NCBI RefSeq assembly: GCF_001557215.1
Contig: NZ_LSJM01000190.1
Span: 1 to 6,068 of the forward strand
DNA: 6,068 nt
Direction of reading: 5' to 3'
Source: Sphingomonas sp. CCH9-E2
GTDB taxonomy: Bacteria; Pseudomonadota; Alphaproteobacteria; Sphingomonadales; Sphingomonadaceae
Made by a program: the position numbers and the translations under genes. The first letter of the stretch is position 1. Each line of letters starts with the position of its first letter. Of this stretch, positions 1 through 5,313 are shown piece after piece. The notes beneath the pieces are model-generated. The model searched no databases and was not told where the DNA came from. It was given only the letters and a program-made list of their open reading frames with translations.

Positions 1-106
1 GCTCAAGCATATGAGCGCCATCACCGCCGCACCGGTTCGCGCCGATTCGGTACAGCCGGGTGCAGCCGCACCGGTCACGGTCGCGGCGGTGGTCGGCTCC
101 AACTGA
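1..106 (+). CDS. C-terminal end of an unrecognised protein (partial)
   Basis: The frame beginning at base 2 is open from the window edge and ends with TGA at 104-106, giving the last 34 residues of a protein that starts outside the window. The tail is rich in Ala, Val and Pro and ends in VVGSN. About three quarters of third codon positions are G or C, clearly more than in the competing open frame that begins at base 1, which supports this frame. A two-hairpin terminator pointing the same way begins 12 bases after the stop, as expected for the end of a plus-strand transcript. No family can be recognised from so short a tail, so no function is proposed. It could still be untranslated sequence if the real upstream gene ends before the window. 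Confidence 0.45.
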   Translation, partial: LKHMSAITAAPVRADSVQPGAAAPVTVAAVVGSN

Positions 107-117
107 TACGCTCTGTT

Positions 118-185
118 CGGCGCGGGCAGCAGTCCGCGCCGGGCATCGGGGGGGGGGCGCGTTCCTTGCGGGACGCGCCCTTTTT
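118..185 (+). terminator. Tandem hairpin intrinsic terminator
   Basis: Two stem-loops follow the stop at 104-106. The first pairs 118-125 with 134-141 (8 bp, GC-rich, loop of 8). The second pairs 155-162 (GGGCGCGT) with 173-180 (ACGCGCCC), extended inward by 163-165 with 170-172 to leave a TTGC tetraloop, and is followed directly by TTTTT at 181-185. The second is a textbook Rho-independent terminator for plus-strand transcription. The first has no T tract and may be a stabilising 3' hairpin. Together they isolate the lectin gene from whatever lies upstream. Confidence 0.8.
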
Positions 186-377
186 GCTGCGATGCCGCCG
201 GGTGCCGCGCCAGCTGCATCCATTATGGCGCTCACTCTCCAGCGCGCGAACGCCGGTCGAATTATAACGGCGCGTCGCCGAATCCGGCGATCGGTCCTGC
301 GTATCGATCACAACACGACCCGGACCGGCGTCGCCAAAGGCGTCTGCTGGCCGGCTCGCAGTTCAGGAGAGAGCAGC
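186..377 (+). promoter_or_regulatory. Upstream region of the lectin gene
   Basis: This stretch between the terminator and the lectin start has no convincing gene. The longest frame through it is an in-frame upstream extension of the lectin whose translation is Arg-rich and resembles no family. The region should hold the lectin promoter. The best -10 candidate is TATAAC at 263-268, but no -35 element is seen at the usual distance. A perfect 6-bp inverted repeat (TCGCCG 275-280, CGGCGA 285-290) lies just downstream of that candidate and could be an operator or a small hairpin in the leader. The ribosome binding site is AGGAGA at 365-370, 7 bases before the GTG start at 378. The ribosome binding site is the only element here that is well supported. 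Confidence 0.4.
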
Positions 378-1199
378 GTGACGATTTATGCAATTCAGAA
401 CCAATGGGGCGGCGACAGCGCGCCTTGGCATGATGGCGGTTTGCTCAGCATCGGCAACCGCGCCGGCCAGAATCCGGTCGCACTGACGATCAGCTCGGGC
501 GATGGCGGGCGCAGCTTCACCGGGAGCATGACCTATGAGGGCGAGGGTCCGATCGGCGTCCGCGCGACGCTGGTCACCACCAACTGCTATCAGGTCGAAA
601 ACCAGTGGGGCGGCGATAGCGCGCCGTGGCACGATGCCGGGCTGTTCCTGCTGGGCGCGCGCAACGGGCAGAATGCCGTCGCGTTCGACCTGACCTCCAG
701 CGACGGCGGCCAGACGCTCGGCGGATCGATGACCTATGCCGGCGAAGGTCCGATCGGGGTCAAGGGCGCGATCTCCGATGGCACCGGATTCAACGCTACC
801 AACCAGTGGGGCGGCAACAGCGCGCCATGGCATCAGGGCGGGCTGTGGGTTCTGGGCTGCCGCCCGGACCAGCCGGTCGCCGCGATCGACGTGACCAGCC
901 CCGACAATGGCAAGACGCTGATCGGATCGATGACCTATGCCGGTGAAGGCCCGATCGGCTTCCGCGGCACCCAGACGATGGCGAACACCTATAGCGTGCT
1001 CAACCAATGGGGCGGGAATGACGCGCCCTGGCATCCCGGCGGCACCTGGGTCATCGGGTGTCGCGGCACGCAGGGCGTCGTCGCGGTCAATGTCACCGGC
1101 ACCGGTGCTGCGCTATCGGGCAGCATGACCTATGCCGGCGAAGGTCCGATCGGCCTCAACCTTGCCGCAGCCACTGCGGACGCGCTCGCCCCGGCATGA
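378..1199 (+). CDS. OAA-family high-mannose-binding lectin, four repeats
   Basis: Predicted 273-residue agglutinin of the Oscillatoria agardhii agglutinin (OAA) family, which binds the branched core of high-mannose glycans. Four tandem repeats of 67 residues each carry the family signatures NQWGG, APWH and SMTY.GEGPIG. Family members with two repeats (OAA, about 132 residues) form one beta-barrel; those with four (myxobacterial haemagglutinin MBHA, Burkholderia BOA) form two, so two barrels are expected here. The binding residues named for OAA (W10, R28, E56 and W77, R95, E123, from memory) fall at the same numbers here and recur as W144, R162, E190 and W211, R229, E255. The GTG start is chosen because it has AGGAGA 7 bases upstream and reproduces OAA numbering; an upstream in-frame extension is rejected. 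There is no signal peptide or membrane segment, so the protein is cytoplasmic or released by lysis or an unknown route. The fourth repeat lacks two residues and ends in an Ala-rich tail. The biological target is unknown. Confidence 0.93.
   Translation: MTIYAIQNQWGGDSAPWHDGGLLSIGNRAGQNPVALTISSGDGGRSFTGSMTYEGEGPIGVRATLVTTNCYQVENQWGGDSAPWHDAGLFLLGARNGQNAVAFDLTSSDGGQTLGGSMTYAGEGPIGVKGAISDGTGFNATNQWGGNSAPWHQGGLWVLGCRPDQPVAAIDVTSPDNGKTLIGSMTYAGEGPIGFRGTQTMANTYSVLNQWGGNDAPWHPGGTWVIGCRGTQGVVAVNVTGTGAALSGSMTYAGEGPIGLNLAAATADALAPA
381..1178 (+). repeat. Four tandem 201-bp coding repeats (last 195 bp)
   Basis: The NQWGG codons begin at 399, 600, 801 and 1002, exactly 201 bases apart, so the units run about 381-581, 582-782, 783-983 and 984-1178. 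The fourth is 6 bases shorter because two residues are missing in the loop before SGSMTY. The DNA is best conserved around the SMTY.GEGPIG segment: 29 bases starting at 729 are identical to those starting at 1125. Elsewhere the units have diverged at synonymous and non-synonymous sites, so the duplication is old. Confidence 0.93.
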
Positions 1200-1223
1200 G
1201 CGCCCTGGCCTGAACGCCATTTG

Positions 1224-1256
1224 CCGGGTCCGCGGACGCTCCCGCTGCGGACCCGG
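1224..1256. terminator. Stem-loop between convergent genes, probable bidirectional terminator
   Basis: Positions 1224-1233 (CCGGGTCCGC) pair perfectly with 1247-1256 (GCGGACCCGG) around a 13-base loop. The hairpin lies between the lectin stop at 1197-1199 and the amidohydrolase stop at 1268-1270, which face each other, so one structure could end both transcripts. Neither flank has a real T tract, so termination efficiency is uncertain and the element may instead protect 3' ends. Confidence 0.6.
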
Positions 1257-1267
1257 TATCGGGCCGG

Positions 1268-2539
1268 TCAGTCAGCGACGCGTTCGCCGCCCTTGATCAC
1301 ATCGGTGACCTTGGTCAGCACGGTGACGTCCTGCAACGGATCGCCCTCTACCGCGATCAGGTCGCCATAGCGCCCGACCTCGATCGCGCCGACATCCTTG
1401 GTCCGGCCCAGCGCCTCGGCCGCATTGAGCGTCGCGGCGCGGATCGCCTCGATCGGGGTCATGCCGTACTGGACCATGACGCGGAACTGACCCGCAGCGG
1501 TGCCGTGCGGCATCACCCCGGCGTCGCTGCCGAACACCATCTTGACGCCAGCGGCATGTGCCTTGCGGAAATTGTCGCGTTGGATCTGCGCAATCTCGCG
1601 GTCCTTGCGAAGGTTATCCTCCAGCACGCCGTTCTTCTTGCCCTCGGCCTGGGTGTAGTCGGTGTTGTAGATATCCATCGAGAACCACACCGGCTGCTTG
1701 CGCGTCGCCGCCAGCTTGATCCCCTCGTCATCGACCAAGCTGGCGTGTTCGATCGTGTCGATGCCTGCGCGGATCGCCGCCTTGATCCCGGCCGCACCAT
1801 GCGCATGCGCCGCGACCTTCAGGCCCCATTGATGCGCCTCGTCCGCGATGGCGCGCATTTCCTCTTCGGACAGCTGCTGCTGCCCAGGCTCGGTGTTGCG
1901 CGAAAAGACGCCGCCGGTGGCACAGATCTTGATGACCTCCGCGCCATATTTGCGCTGCTCCCGCACGATCCGGCGCAGCTCCTGCGCCCCGTCGCCGACC
2001 GCAACGCCCTTCGACTTGAACGACGGGGGGAGATAGGTGCTGTCGCAATGTCCGCCCGTCGCGCCGAGCGAATGCGCGCCCGGCACGATGCGCGGCCCGG
2101 CGATCAGCCCCTCCTCGATCGCCTGCTTATACCCGACATCGGCGTAATTCTCGGACCCGACATTGCGGATCGTGGTGAAGCCCGCATTGAGCATCGCCCG
2201 GGCATTCGCCGTGCCCTGAATGGCCCAGAAGCTGTCGGTGAATTGAAGACCGGTATAGCCGCCATAGAGCGGGTTGCTGTCGAGATGGACATGCATGTCG
2301 ATCAGCCCGGGCAGCACGGTCTTGCCGCTCAGGTTGATGTGCCGCACATCACTGCCCCAGCGCACGGTGCGCGCATCGGCGATGCTGGTGATGCGGCCAT
2401 CGGTGATGAAGATCGCCGGATGCTCGACGACCTTGCCACTGACAACATCGATCATCCGGTCGGCGGTGACGACGACGGTTTCCGCCGCCGCTGGCGTCGC
2501 AATGCACGCCGCTGCAAGCAATAGTCCGATCAAACGCAT
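1268..2539 (-). CDS. Exported metal-dependent amidohydrolase (Xaa-Pro dipeptidase-like)
   Basis: A 423-residue member of the amidohydrolase superfamily, in the subgroup of imidazolonepropionase-like and Xaa-Pro dipeptidase-like enzymes; characterised relatives hydrolyse dipeptides or N-acyl amino acids. The first 19 residues are a Sec signal peptide (Lys/Arg-poor, Leu/Ala core, cleavage expected at AAA|E), so the enzyme acts in the periplasm or outside. The binuclear-metal ligands of a subtype I enzyme are all visible: H83 and H85 in DMHVH, K204 (the lysine normally carboxylated) in VIKICATGG, H245 in AAHAHG, H265 in TIEHAS, and D339 in FGSDAG. The flanking beta-sandwich domain is formed by the N-terminal part (about 20-75) and the C-terminal IEVGRYGDLIAV segment. 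Length is typical of the family. The ATG is fixed by the signal peptide. It lies 64 bases after the DUF4142 gene and may be co-transcribed with it. Exact substrate cannot be told from sequence. Confidence 0.9.
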   Translation of the reverse strand: MRLIGLLLAAACIATPAAAETVVVTADRMIDVVSGKVVEHPAIFITDGRITSIADARTVRWGSDVRHINLSGKTVLPGLIDMHVHLDSNPLYGGYTGLQFTDSFWAIQGTANARAMLNAGFTTIRNVGSENYADVGYKQAIEEGLIAGPRIVPGAHSLGATGGHCDSTYLPPSFKSKGVAVGDGAQELRRIVREQRKYGAEVIKICATGGVFSRNTEPGQQQLSEEEMRAIADEAHQWGLKVAAHAHGAAGIKAAIRAGIDTIEHASLVDDEGIKLAATRKQPVWFSMDIYNTDYTQAEGKKNGVLEDNLRKDREIAQIQRDNFRKAHAAGVKMVFGSDAGVMPHGTAAGQFRVMVQYGMTPIEAIRAATLNAAEALGRTKDVGAIEVGRYGDLIAVEGDPLQDVTVLTKVTDVIKGGERVAD

Positions 2540-2547
2540 AATAAGCC

Positions 2548-2584
2548 CCCGGCCAGTCTCGACATCGGTTCGAGAGTGGCCGGG
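2548..2584 (-). promoter_or_regulatory. Long stem-loop overlapping the amidohydrolase ribosome binding site
   Basis: Positions 2548-2555 pair with 2577-2584 and 2557-2562 with 2570-2575, giving 14 base pairs with one internal mismatch (2556/2576) and a 7-base loop. In the minus-strand RNA the stem base contains three of the five G (2550-2546) that form the only purine-rich Shine-Dalgarno candidate, ending 6 bases before the ATG at 2539. There is no T tract on either side, so it is a poor intrinsic terminator. It could limit translation of the amidohydrolase from read-through RNA, act as a weak terminator for the DUF4142 gene, or stabilise its 3' end. The pairing is seen; the role is inferred. 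Confidence 0.5.
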
Positions 2585-2603
2585 CGGCTGCGCGGTGTAA
2601 AGG

Positions 2604-3188
2604 TCACATCGCGCTGATTTGCTTCAGATGCGCTTCGACGACGGGTGCCGTCTCGCCGGCAAATGCCTTGAGAGGAGCCACATCGCCATTGGCGGCATAG
2701 CTCTGCAGCATCGCAAGCGCCTTTTGGTGCGCGGCGACCTGTTGCTGCGTATAGAGCGCGTCGAACTCCGCACCGGTGGCGGCGCGGAGCGCGTCGAGAT
2801 TGGCGGCCTGCTCGGGGTTCAGCGCCGGCTTCGGCGTGACCGCCGGGTCTGCCTCTCCGGCCGCCGTTTTGAGCTTGGCGGTCGAATTGGTGTGATCCTT
2901 GATCATCATCGCCGCAAACTCCTTCACCCCGGCGCTTTGTCCCTTTTGCTGGGCAAGCTTCGAGGATTCGAGCTCGAACATGTCGCTCGCGGCGGCGGCG
3001 TCGGCGAACTGCTGGCCACTCATCGGAGCGGCAGCGTCCGGCGCCATCGCCATGTTATCGGCACCATTTTGCAGGCTGGTATCCGGTGCCACCGCAACAT
3101 TGTCGGTCACGGCATCGGACGTGGCACGCTCGCCGCACGCGGCCAGCGCCAGCGCGGACAGCGAAACTAACATAAGTTTATGTTTCAT
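2604..3188 (-). CDS. DUF4142 lipoprotein
   Basis: A 194-residue protein with a lipoprotein signal peptide (MKHK, hydrophobic core, lipobox LAAC with Cys18) followed by an Ala/Asp/Met-rich linker to about residue 55 and a DUF4142 domain to the end. Domain hallmarks seen are QFADAAAASDMFE, LAQQKG, VKEFAAMMIKDH, EFDALYTQQQVAAHQKAL and the closing VVEAHLKQI; the fold is a ferritin-like helical bundle, probably facing the periplasm. DUF4142 proteins have no settled biochemical role, though several in alphaproteobacteria belong to the general stress response. The second ATG (3188) is preferred over the first (3194) because AGGAGG (3202-3197) lies 8 bases before the second but only 2 before the first. 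An EcfG-type promoter lies just upstream. The stop is followed by a hairpin and the amidohydrolase gene. Confidence 0.88.
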   Translation of the reverse strand: MKHKLMLVSLSALALAACGERATSDAVTDNVAVAPDTSLQNGADNMAMAPDAAAPMSGQQFADAAAASDMFELESSKLAQQKGQSAGVKEFAAMMIKDHTNSTAKLKTAAGEADPAVTPKPALNPEQAANLDALRAATGAEFDALYTQQQVAAHQKALAMLQSYAANGDVAPLKAFAGETAPVVEAHLKQISAM

Positions 3189-3199
3189 GGGCATTTCCT

Positions 3200-3233
3200 C
3201 CTGCAGGTCCAGCGCGAACGCCTGGCCTGCAGG
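3200..3233 (-). repeat. Inverted CCTGCAGG repeat forming a hairpin between lpd and DUF4142
   Basis: The palindrome CCTGCAGG occurs at 3200-3207 and again at 3226-3233, and the two copies pair. Further pairs 3209-3211 with 3223-3225 and 3212-3214 with 3219-3221 leave a small tetraloop. In RNA read through from lpd, the distal arm includes the AGG (3202-3200) of the AGGAGG ribosome binding site. RNA started at the EcfG promoter would lack most of the proximal arm. It may also mark the 3' end of the pdh operon, although no T tract follows. Confidence 0.5.
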
Positions 3234-3242
3234 GGATGTTCC
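3217..3242 (-). promoter_or_regulatory. EcfG-type (general stress) promoter for the DUF4142 gene
   Basis: On the minus strand, GGAAC (3242-3238) is followed after exactly 17 bases by CGTT (3220-3217), a perfect match to the alphaproteobacterial EcfG consensus GGAAC-N16/17-CGTT. It sits in the 58-base gap between the lpd stop and the DUF4142 start, pointing at DUF4142. Transcription would begin near 3210, giving a leader of roughly 20 bases that carries the AGGAGG site. This predicts induction by general stress through the PhyR-NepR-EcfG cascade, independent of the upstream pdh operon. Confidence 0.65.
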
Positions 3243-3252
3243 GGTCCGGGCG

Positions 3253-4653
3253 TCAGATGTGAATCACCCGCCCGTACGCCGCCAGCACGCTTTCATGCAT
3301 GGACTCGCTGATCGTCGGGTGCGGGAAGACGGTTTCCATCAACTCCGCCTCGGTCGTCTCCAGCGTCTTGCCGATGGTATAGCCTTGAATCATCTCGGTC
3401 ACTTCCGCACCGATCATGTGCGCCCCGAGCAGTTCGCCGGTCTTGGCGTCGAACACTGTCTTCACGAACCCGTCCGGCTCGCCCAGCGCGATCGCCTTGC
3501 CATTGCCGATGAAGGGGAAGTTGCCGACCTTCACCTCGTAACCCGCTTCCTTCGCCTTGGCTTCGGTCAGGCCGACGCTGGCGATCTGCGGGTGGCAATA
3601 GGTGCAGCCCGGGATGTTGCGCGGGTCCATTGCGTGCGGATGCTTGCCCGCGATCGCCTCGGCCGCGATCACGCCCTCATGGCTCGCCTTGTGCGCCAGC
3701 CACGGCGGCGCGGTGATGTCGCCGATCGCCCACAGCCCCTCGACATTGGTGCGGCACGCGCCGTCGGTCTTGAGGAAACCGCGATCGTCCACCCCGACGC
3801 CCAGTTCCTTGAGGCCGATGTCCGCCGTGTTGGGCACGATGCCGATCGCGACGATGACATGGCTGAATTCGCCATCGACCGCCTTGCCGTCCTTGCCGGT
3901 GATGGTCGCCTTCACGCCGTTCTTGTCGGCGGCGATCTTGTCGATCTTGGCGCTGGTCATGATGGTCATGCCCTGCTTCTTCAGCGCCTTCTCCAGATGC
4001 GCGGAGATGTCCTTGTCCTCGACCGGCACGATGCGGTCGAGCATCTCGACCACCGTCACATCCGCGCCCATGTCGTTGTAGAAGCTGGCGAACTCGATCC
4101 CGATCGCACCCGATCCGATGACCAGCAGCTTCTTCGGCATTTCCTTGGGCGTCATCGCGTGGCGATAGGTCCATACCCGCTCGCCATCGGCGGGCAGGTT
4201 CGGCAGGTCGCGGGCGCGCGCACCGGTGGCGAGGATGATGTTCTTCGCCGTCAGCTCGGTCACCTTGCCGTCCGCTGCGGTGACGCTGAGCTTGCCCTTA
4301 CCGGTCAGCTTGCCGGTGCCCATGTGGACCGCGATCTTGTTCTTCTTCATCAGGTGCGTGACACCCTGATTGAGCTGCTTGGCGACGCCGCGCGAGCGCT
4401 TGACCACTGCATCCAGGTCCGCGCTGATCTTCTCCGCAGCCAGGCCATAGTCCTTGGCATGCTGCATGAAGTGGAAAATCTCGGCCGAGCGCAGCAGCGC
4501 CTTGGTCGGGATGCACCCCCAGTTGAGGCAGATGCCGCCGAGCAGTTCGCGCTCGACGATCGCGGTCTTGAGACCGAGCTGGCTCGCGCGGATCGCGGCG
4601 ACATAGCCGCCGGGTCCGGAGCCGAGCACGATCACGTCATAGGATTCAGCCAT
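3253..4653 (-). CDS. lpd: Dihydrolipoyl dehydrogenase (E3)
   Basis: A 466-residue FAD flavoprotein that reoxidises the dihydrolipoyl arms of 2-oxoacid dehydrogenase complexes and passes electrons to NAD+, in the cytoplasm. Visible features in order: FAD-binding GSGPGG at 11-16; the redox disulfide C42/C47 in GGICLNWGC; NAD-binding GSGAIG at 180-185; the second FAD motif WAIGDIT at 308-314; and the C-terminal dimerisation domain with the catalytic dyad H445 and E450 in HPTISE, supplied to the partner subunit. Length and all key residues are normal. The ATG at 4653 is chosen because it begins the FAD fold directly and has AGGGG 7 bases upstream; an in-frame extension to 4749 would read through the thioesterase 3' end. 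It follows the thioesterase by 52 bases and closes the pdh operon, so its E3 presumably serves the PDH complex and perhaps others. Confidence 0.97.
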   Translation of the reverse strand: MAESYDVIVLGSGPGGYVAAIRASQLGLKTAIVERELLGGICLNWGCIPTKALLRSAEIFHFMQHAKDYGLAAEKISADLDAVVKRSRGVAKQLNQGVTHLMKKNKIAVHMGTGKLTGKGKLSVTAADGKVTELTAKNIILATGARARDLPNLPADGERVWTYRHAMTPKEMPKKLLVIGSGAIGIEFASFYNDMGADVTVVEMLDRIVPVEDKDISAHLEKALKKQGMTIMTSAKIDKIAADKNGVKATITGKDGKAVDGEFSHVIVAIGIVPNTADIGLKELGVGVDDRGFLKTDGACRTNVEGLWAIGDITAPPWLAHKASHEGVIAAEAIAGKHPHAMDPRNIPGCTYCHPQIASVGLTEAKAKEAGYEVKVGNFPFIGNGKAIALGEPDGFVKTVFDAKTGELLGAHMIGAEVTEMIQGYTIGKTLETTEAELMETVFPHPTISESMHESVLAAYGRVIHI

Positions 4654-4705
4654 GGTTTTGCCCCTGGGGAAGAGAGGGTTGGGAAGAAAAATGGGGTCGG
4701 TCGGA

Positions 4706-5089
4706 TTATCCGTCCACCGGCCGCGGCTTGCGATCTTCGCCGACCGCAACGAACGTGAAGTTTGCCTGGGTCACCAGTTCGCGCTCCTCGCCATGACGGC
4801 AGCGGCGCCAAGCTTCGACCTCGATCAGCATCGAACTGCGCCCGATCTTCACGATCTGGGCATAGACCGACACTTCGTCACCGACCGCGACGGGGGCGTG
4901 GAACTGCATCGAATCCATCGCGACGGTGACCGCGCGGCCCTTGGCCCGGCGCGCGGCGACCAGGCCGGCGGCAAGGTCCATCTGGCCCACCAGCCAGCCG
5001 CCGAAGATGTCGCCATAGGCATTGGCGTCGGCGGGCATGGTGCTGACGCGGATCGCGGGTTCGATCGCGGGGGGCTCCCGATCAGGCAT
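4706..5089 (-). CDS. Acyl-CoA thioesterase, hotdog fold (YciA-like)
   Basis: A 127-residue single-domain hotdog protein, predicted to hydrolyse acyl-CoA to free acid and CoA in the cytoplasm. The YciA/BACH-type signature is present: MPADANAYGDIFGGWL at about 18-33, with N23 and the catalytic acid D27 in the GDIFGG turn opening the long hotdog helix, followed by strands containing VAMDSMQFHAPVAVGD (57-71) and VTQANFTFVAV (106-116). Length is typical, and hexamers are usual in this family. The ATG overlaps the end of the upstream small membrane protein gene by 8 bases (ATGCCTGA), with GGAGG about 9 bases upstream, which suggests translational coupling. Its place between E2 and E3 of pyruvate dehydrogenase suggests a link to acetyl-CoA or branched acyl-CoA overflow, which is inference. 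Chain-length preference cannot be read from sequence. Confidence 0.9.
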   Translation of the reverse strand: MPDREPPAIEPAIRVSTMPADANAYGDIFGGWLVGQMDLAAGLVAARRAKGRAVTVAMDSMQFHAPVAVGDEVSVYAQIVKIGRSSMLIEVEAWRRCRHGEERELVTQANFTFVAVGEDRKPRPVDG

Positions 5090-5303
5090 CGTTGCCGCCC
5101 TCCCCGCCCTGCGGGTTGCGCTGCAGCCACATCGCCCGACGCATCGGCCCCACGCCCATCAGGACGATGCAGACGATCGCAACCCCCGTGACCAGCCACA
5201 CATCGCCCCGCGCAAGCGGGTAGGCCCAGCTCGCCAGCGCCCCGATCAGCAACGCGACCGCGATCCCCGCGGCGATGTGCAATGCTTCGATCAGGACACG
5301 CAT
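5082..5303 (-). CDS. Small two-helix membrane protein, unknown function
   Basis: A 73-residue protein matching no family I recognise. It has two hydrophobic segments, about residues 9-27 and 34-53, joined by a short turn (YPLARGD) and followed by a basic and then Gly-rich tail (MRRAMWLQRNPQGGEGGNDA). Positive charge at the N-terminus and after the second helix suggests both ends face the cytoplasm. The ATG at 5303 is preferred because GAGG within the end of the E2 gene lies 8 bases upstream; a GTG directly before it (5306) is a possible start. It sits 10 bases after the E2 stop, and its own stop overlaps the thioesterase start, so it is firmly inside the operon, which supports it being a real gene. 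A role in tethering or regulating a neighbour is only speculation. Confidence 0.75.
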   Translation of the reverse strand: MRVLIEALHIAAGIAVALLIGALASWAYPLARGDVWLVTGVAIVCIVLMGVGPMRRAMWLQRNPQGGEGGNDA

Positions 5304-5313
5304 CACCGCCGCC

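Noticed and set aside
60..377. In-frame upstream extension of the lectin to a 379-residue protein
   Set aside because: The extra 106 residues are Arg-rich with no family resemblance and run across the terminator hairpins. The GTG at 378 has a proper AGGAGA site and reproduces OAA numbering.
363..1034. Long minus-strand frame opposite the lectin repeats
   Set aside because: Its repeats merely mirror the lectin repeats on the other strand; the sense frame has clear family homology and the antisense one has none.
381..1178. CRISPR-like or non-coding tandem array
   Set aside because: The 201-bp period is a whole number of codons and encodes conserved lectin repeats; there are no short identical repeats with unique spacers.
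1505..2524. 339-residue plus-strand open frame opposite the amidohydrolase
   Set aside because: Antisense shadow of a gene whose metal ligands and signal peptide are all intact.
4654..4749. Upstream extension of lpd by 32 residues
   Set aside because: It overlaps the end of the thioesterase gene and adds no recognisable targeting sequence; the ATG at 4653 starts the FAD fold as in other E3 proteins.
2899..4758. 619-residue plus-strand open frame opposite lpd and part of the DUF4142 gene
   Set aside because: Typical antisense shadow in GC-rich DNA: it crosses two real genes, an intergenic promoter and lpd signals, and its translation resembles no protein family.
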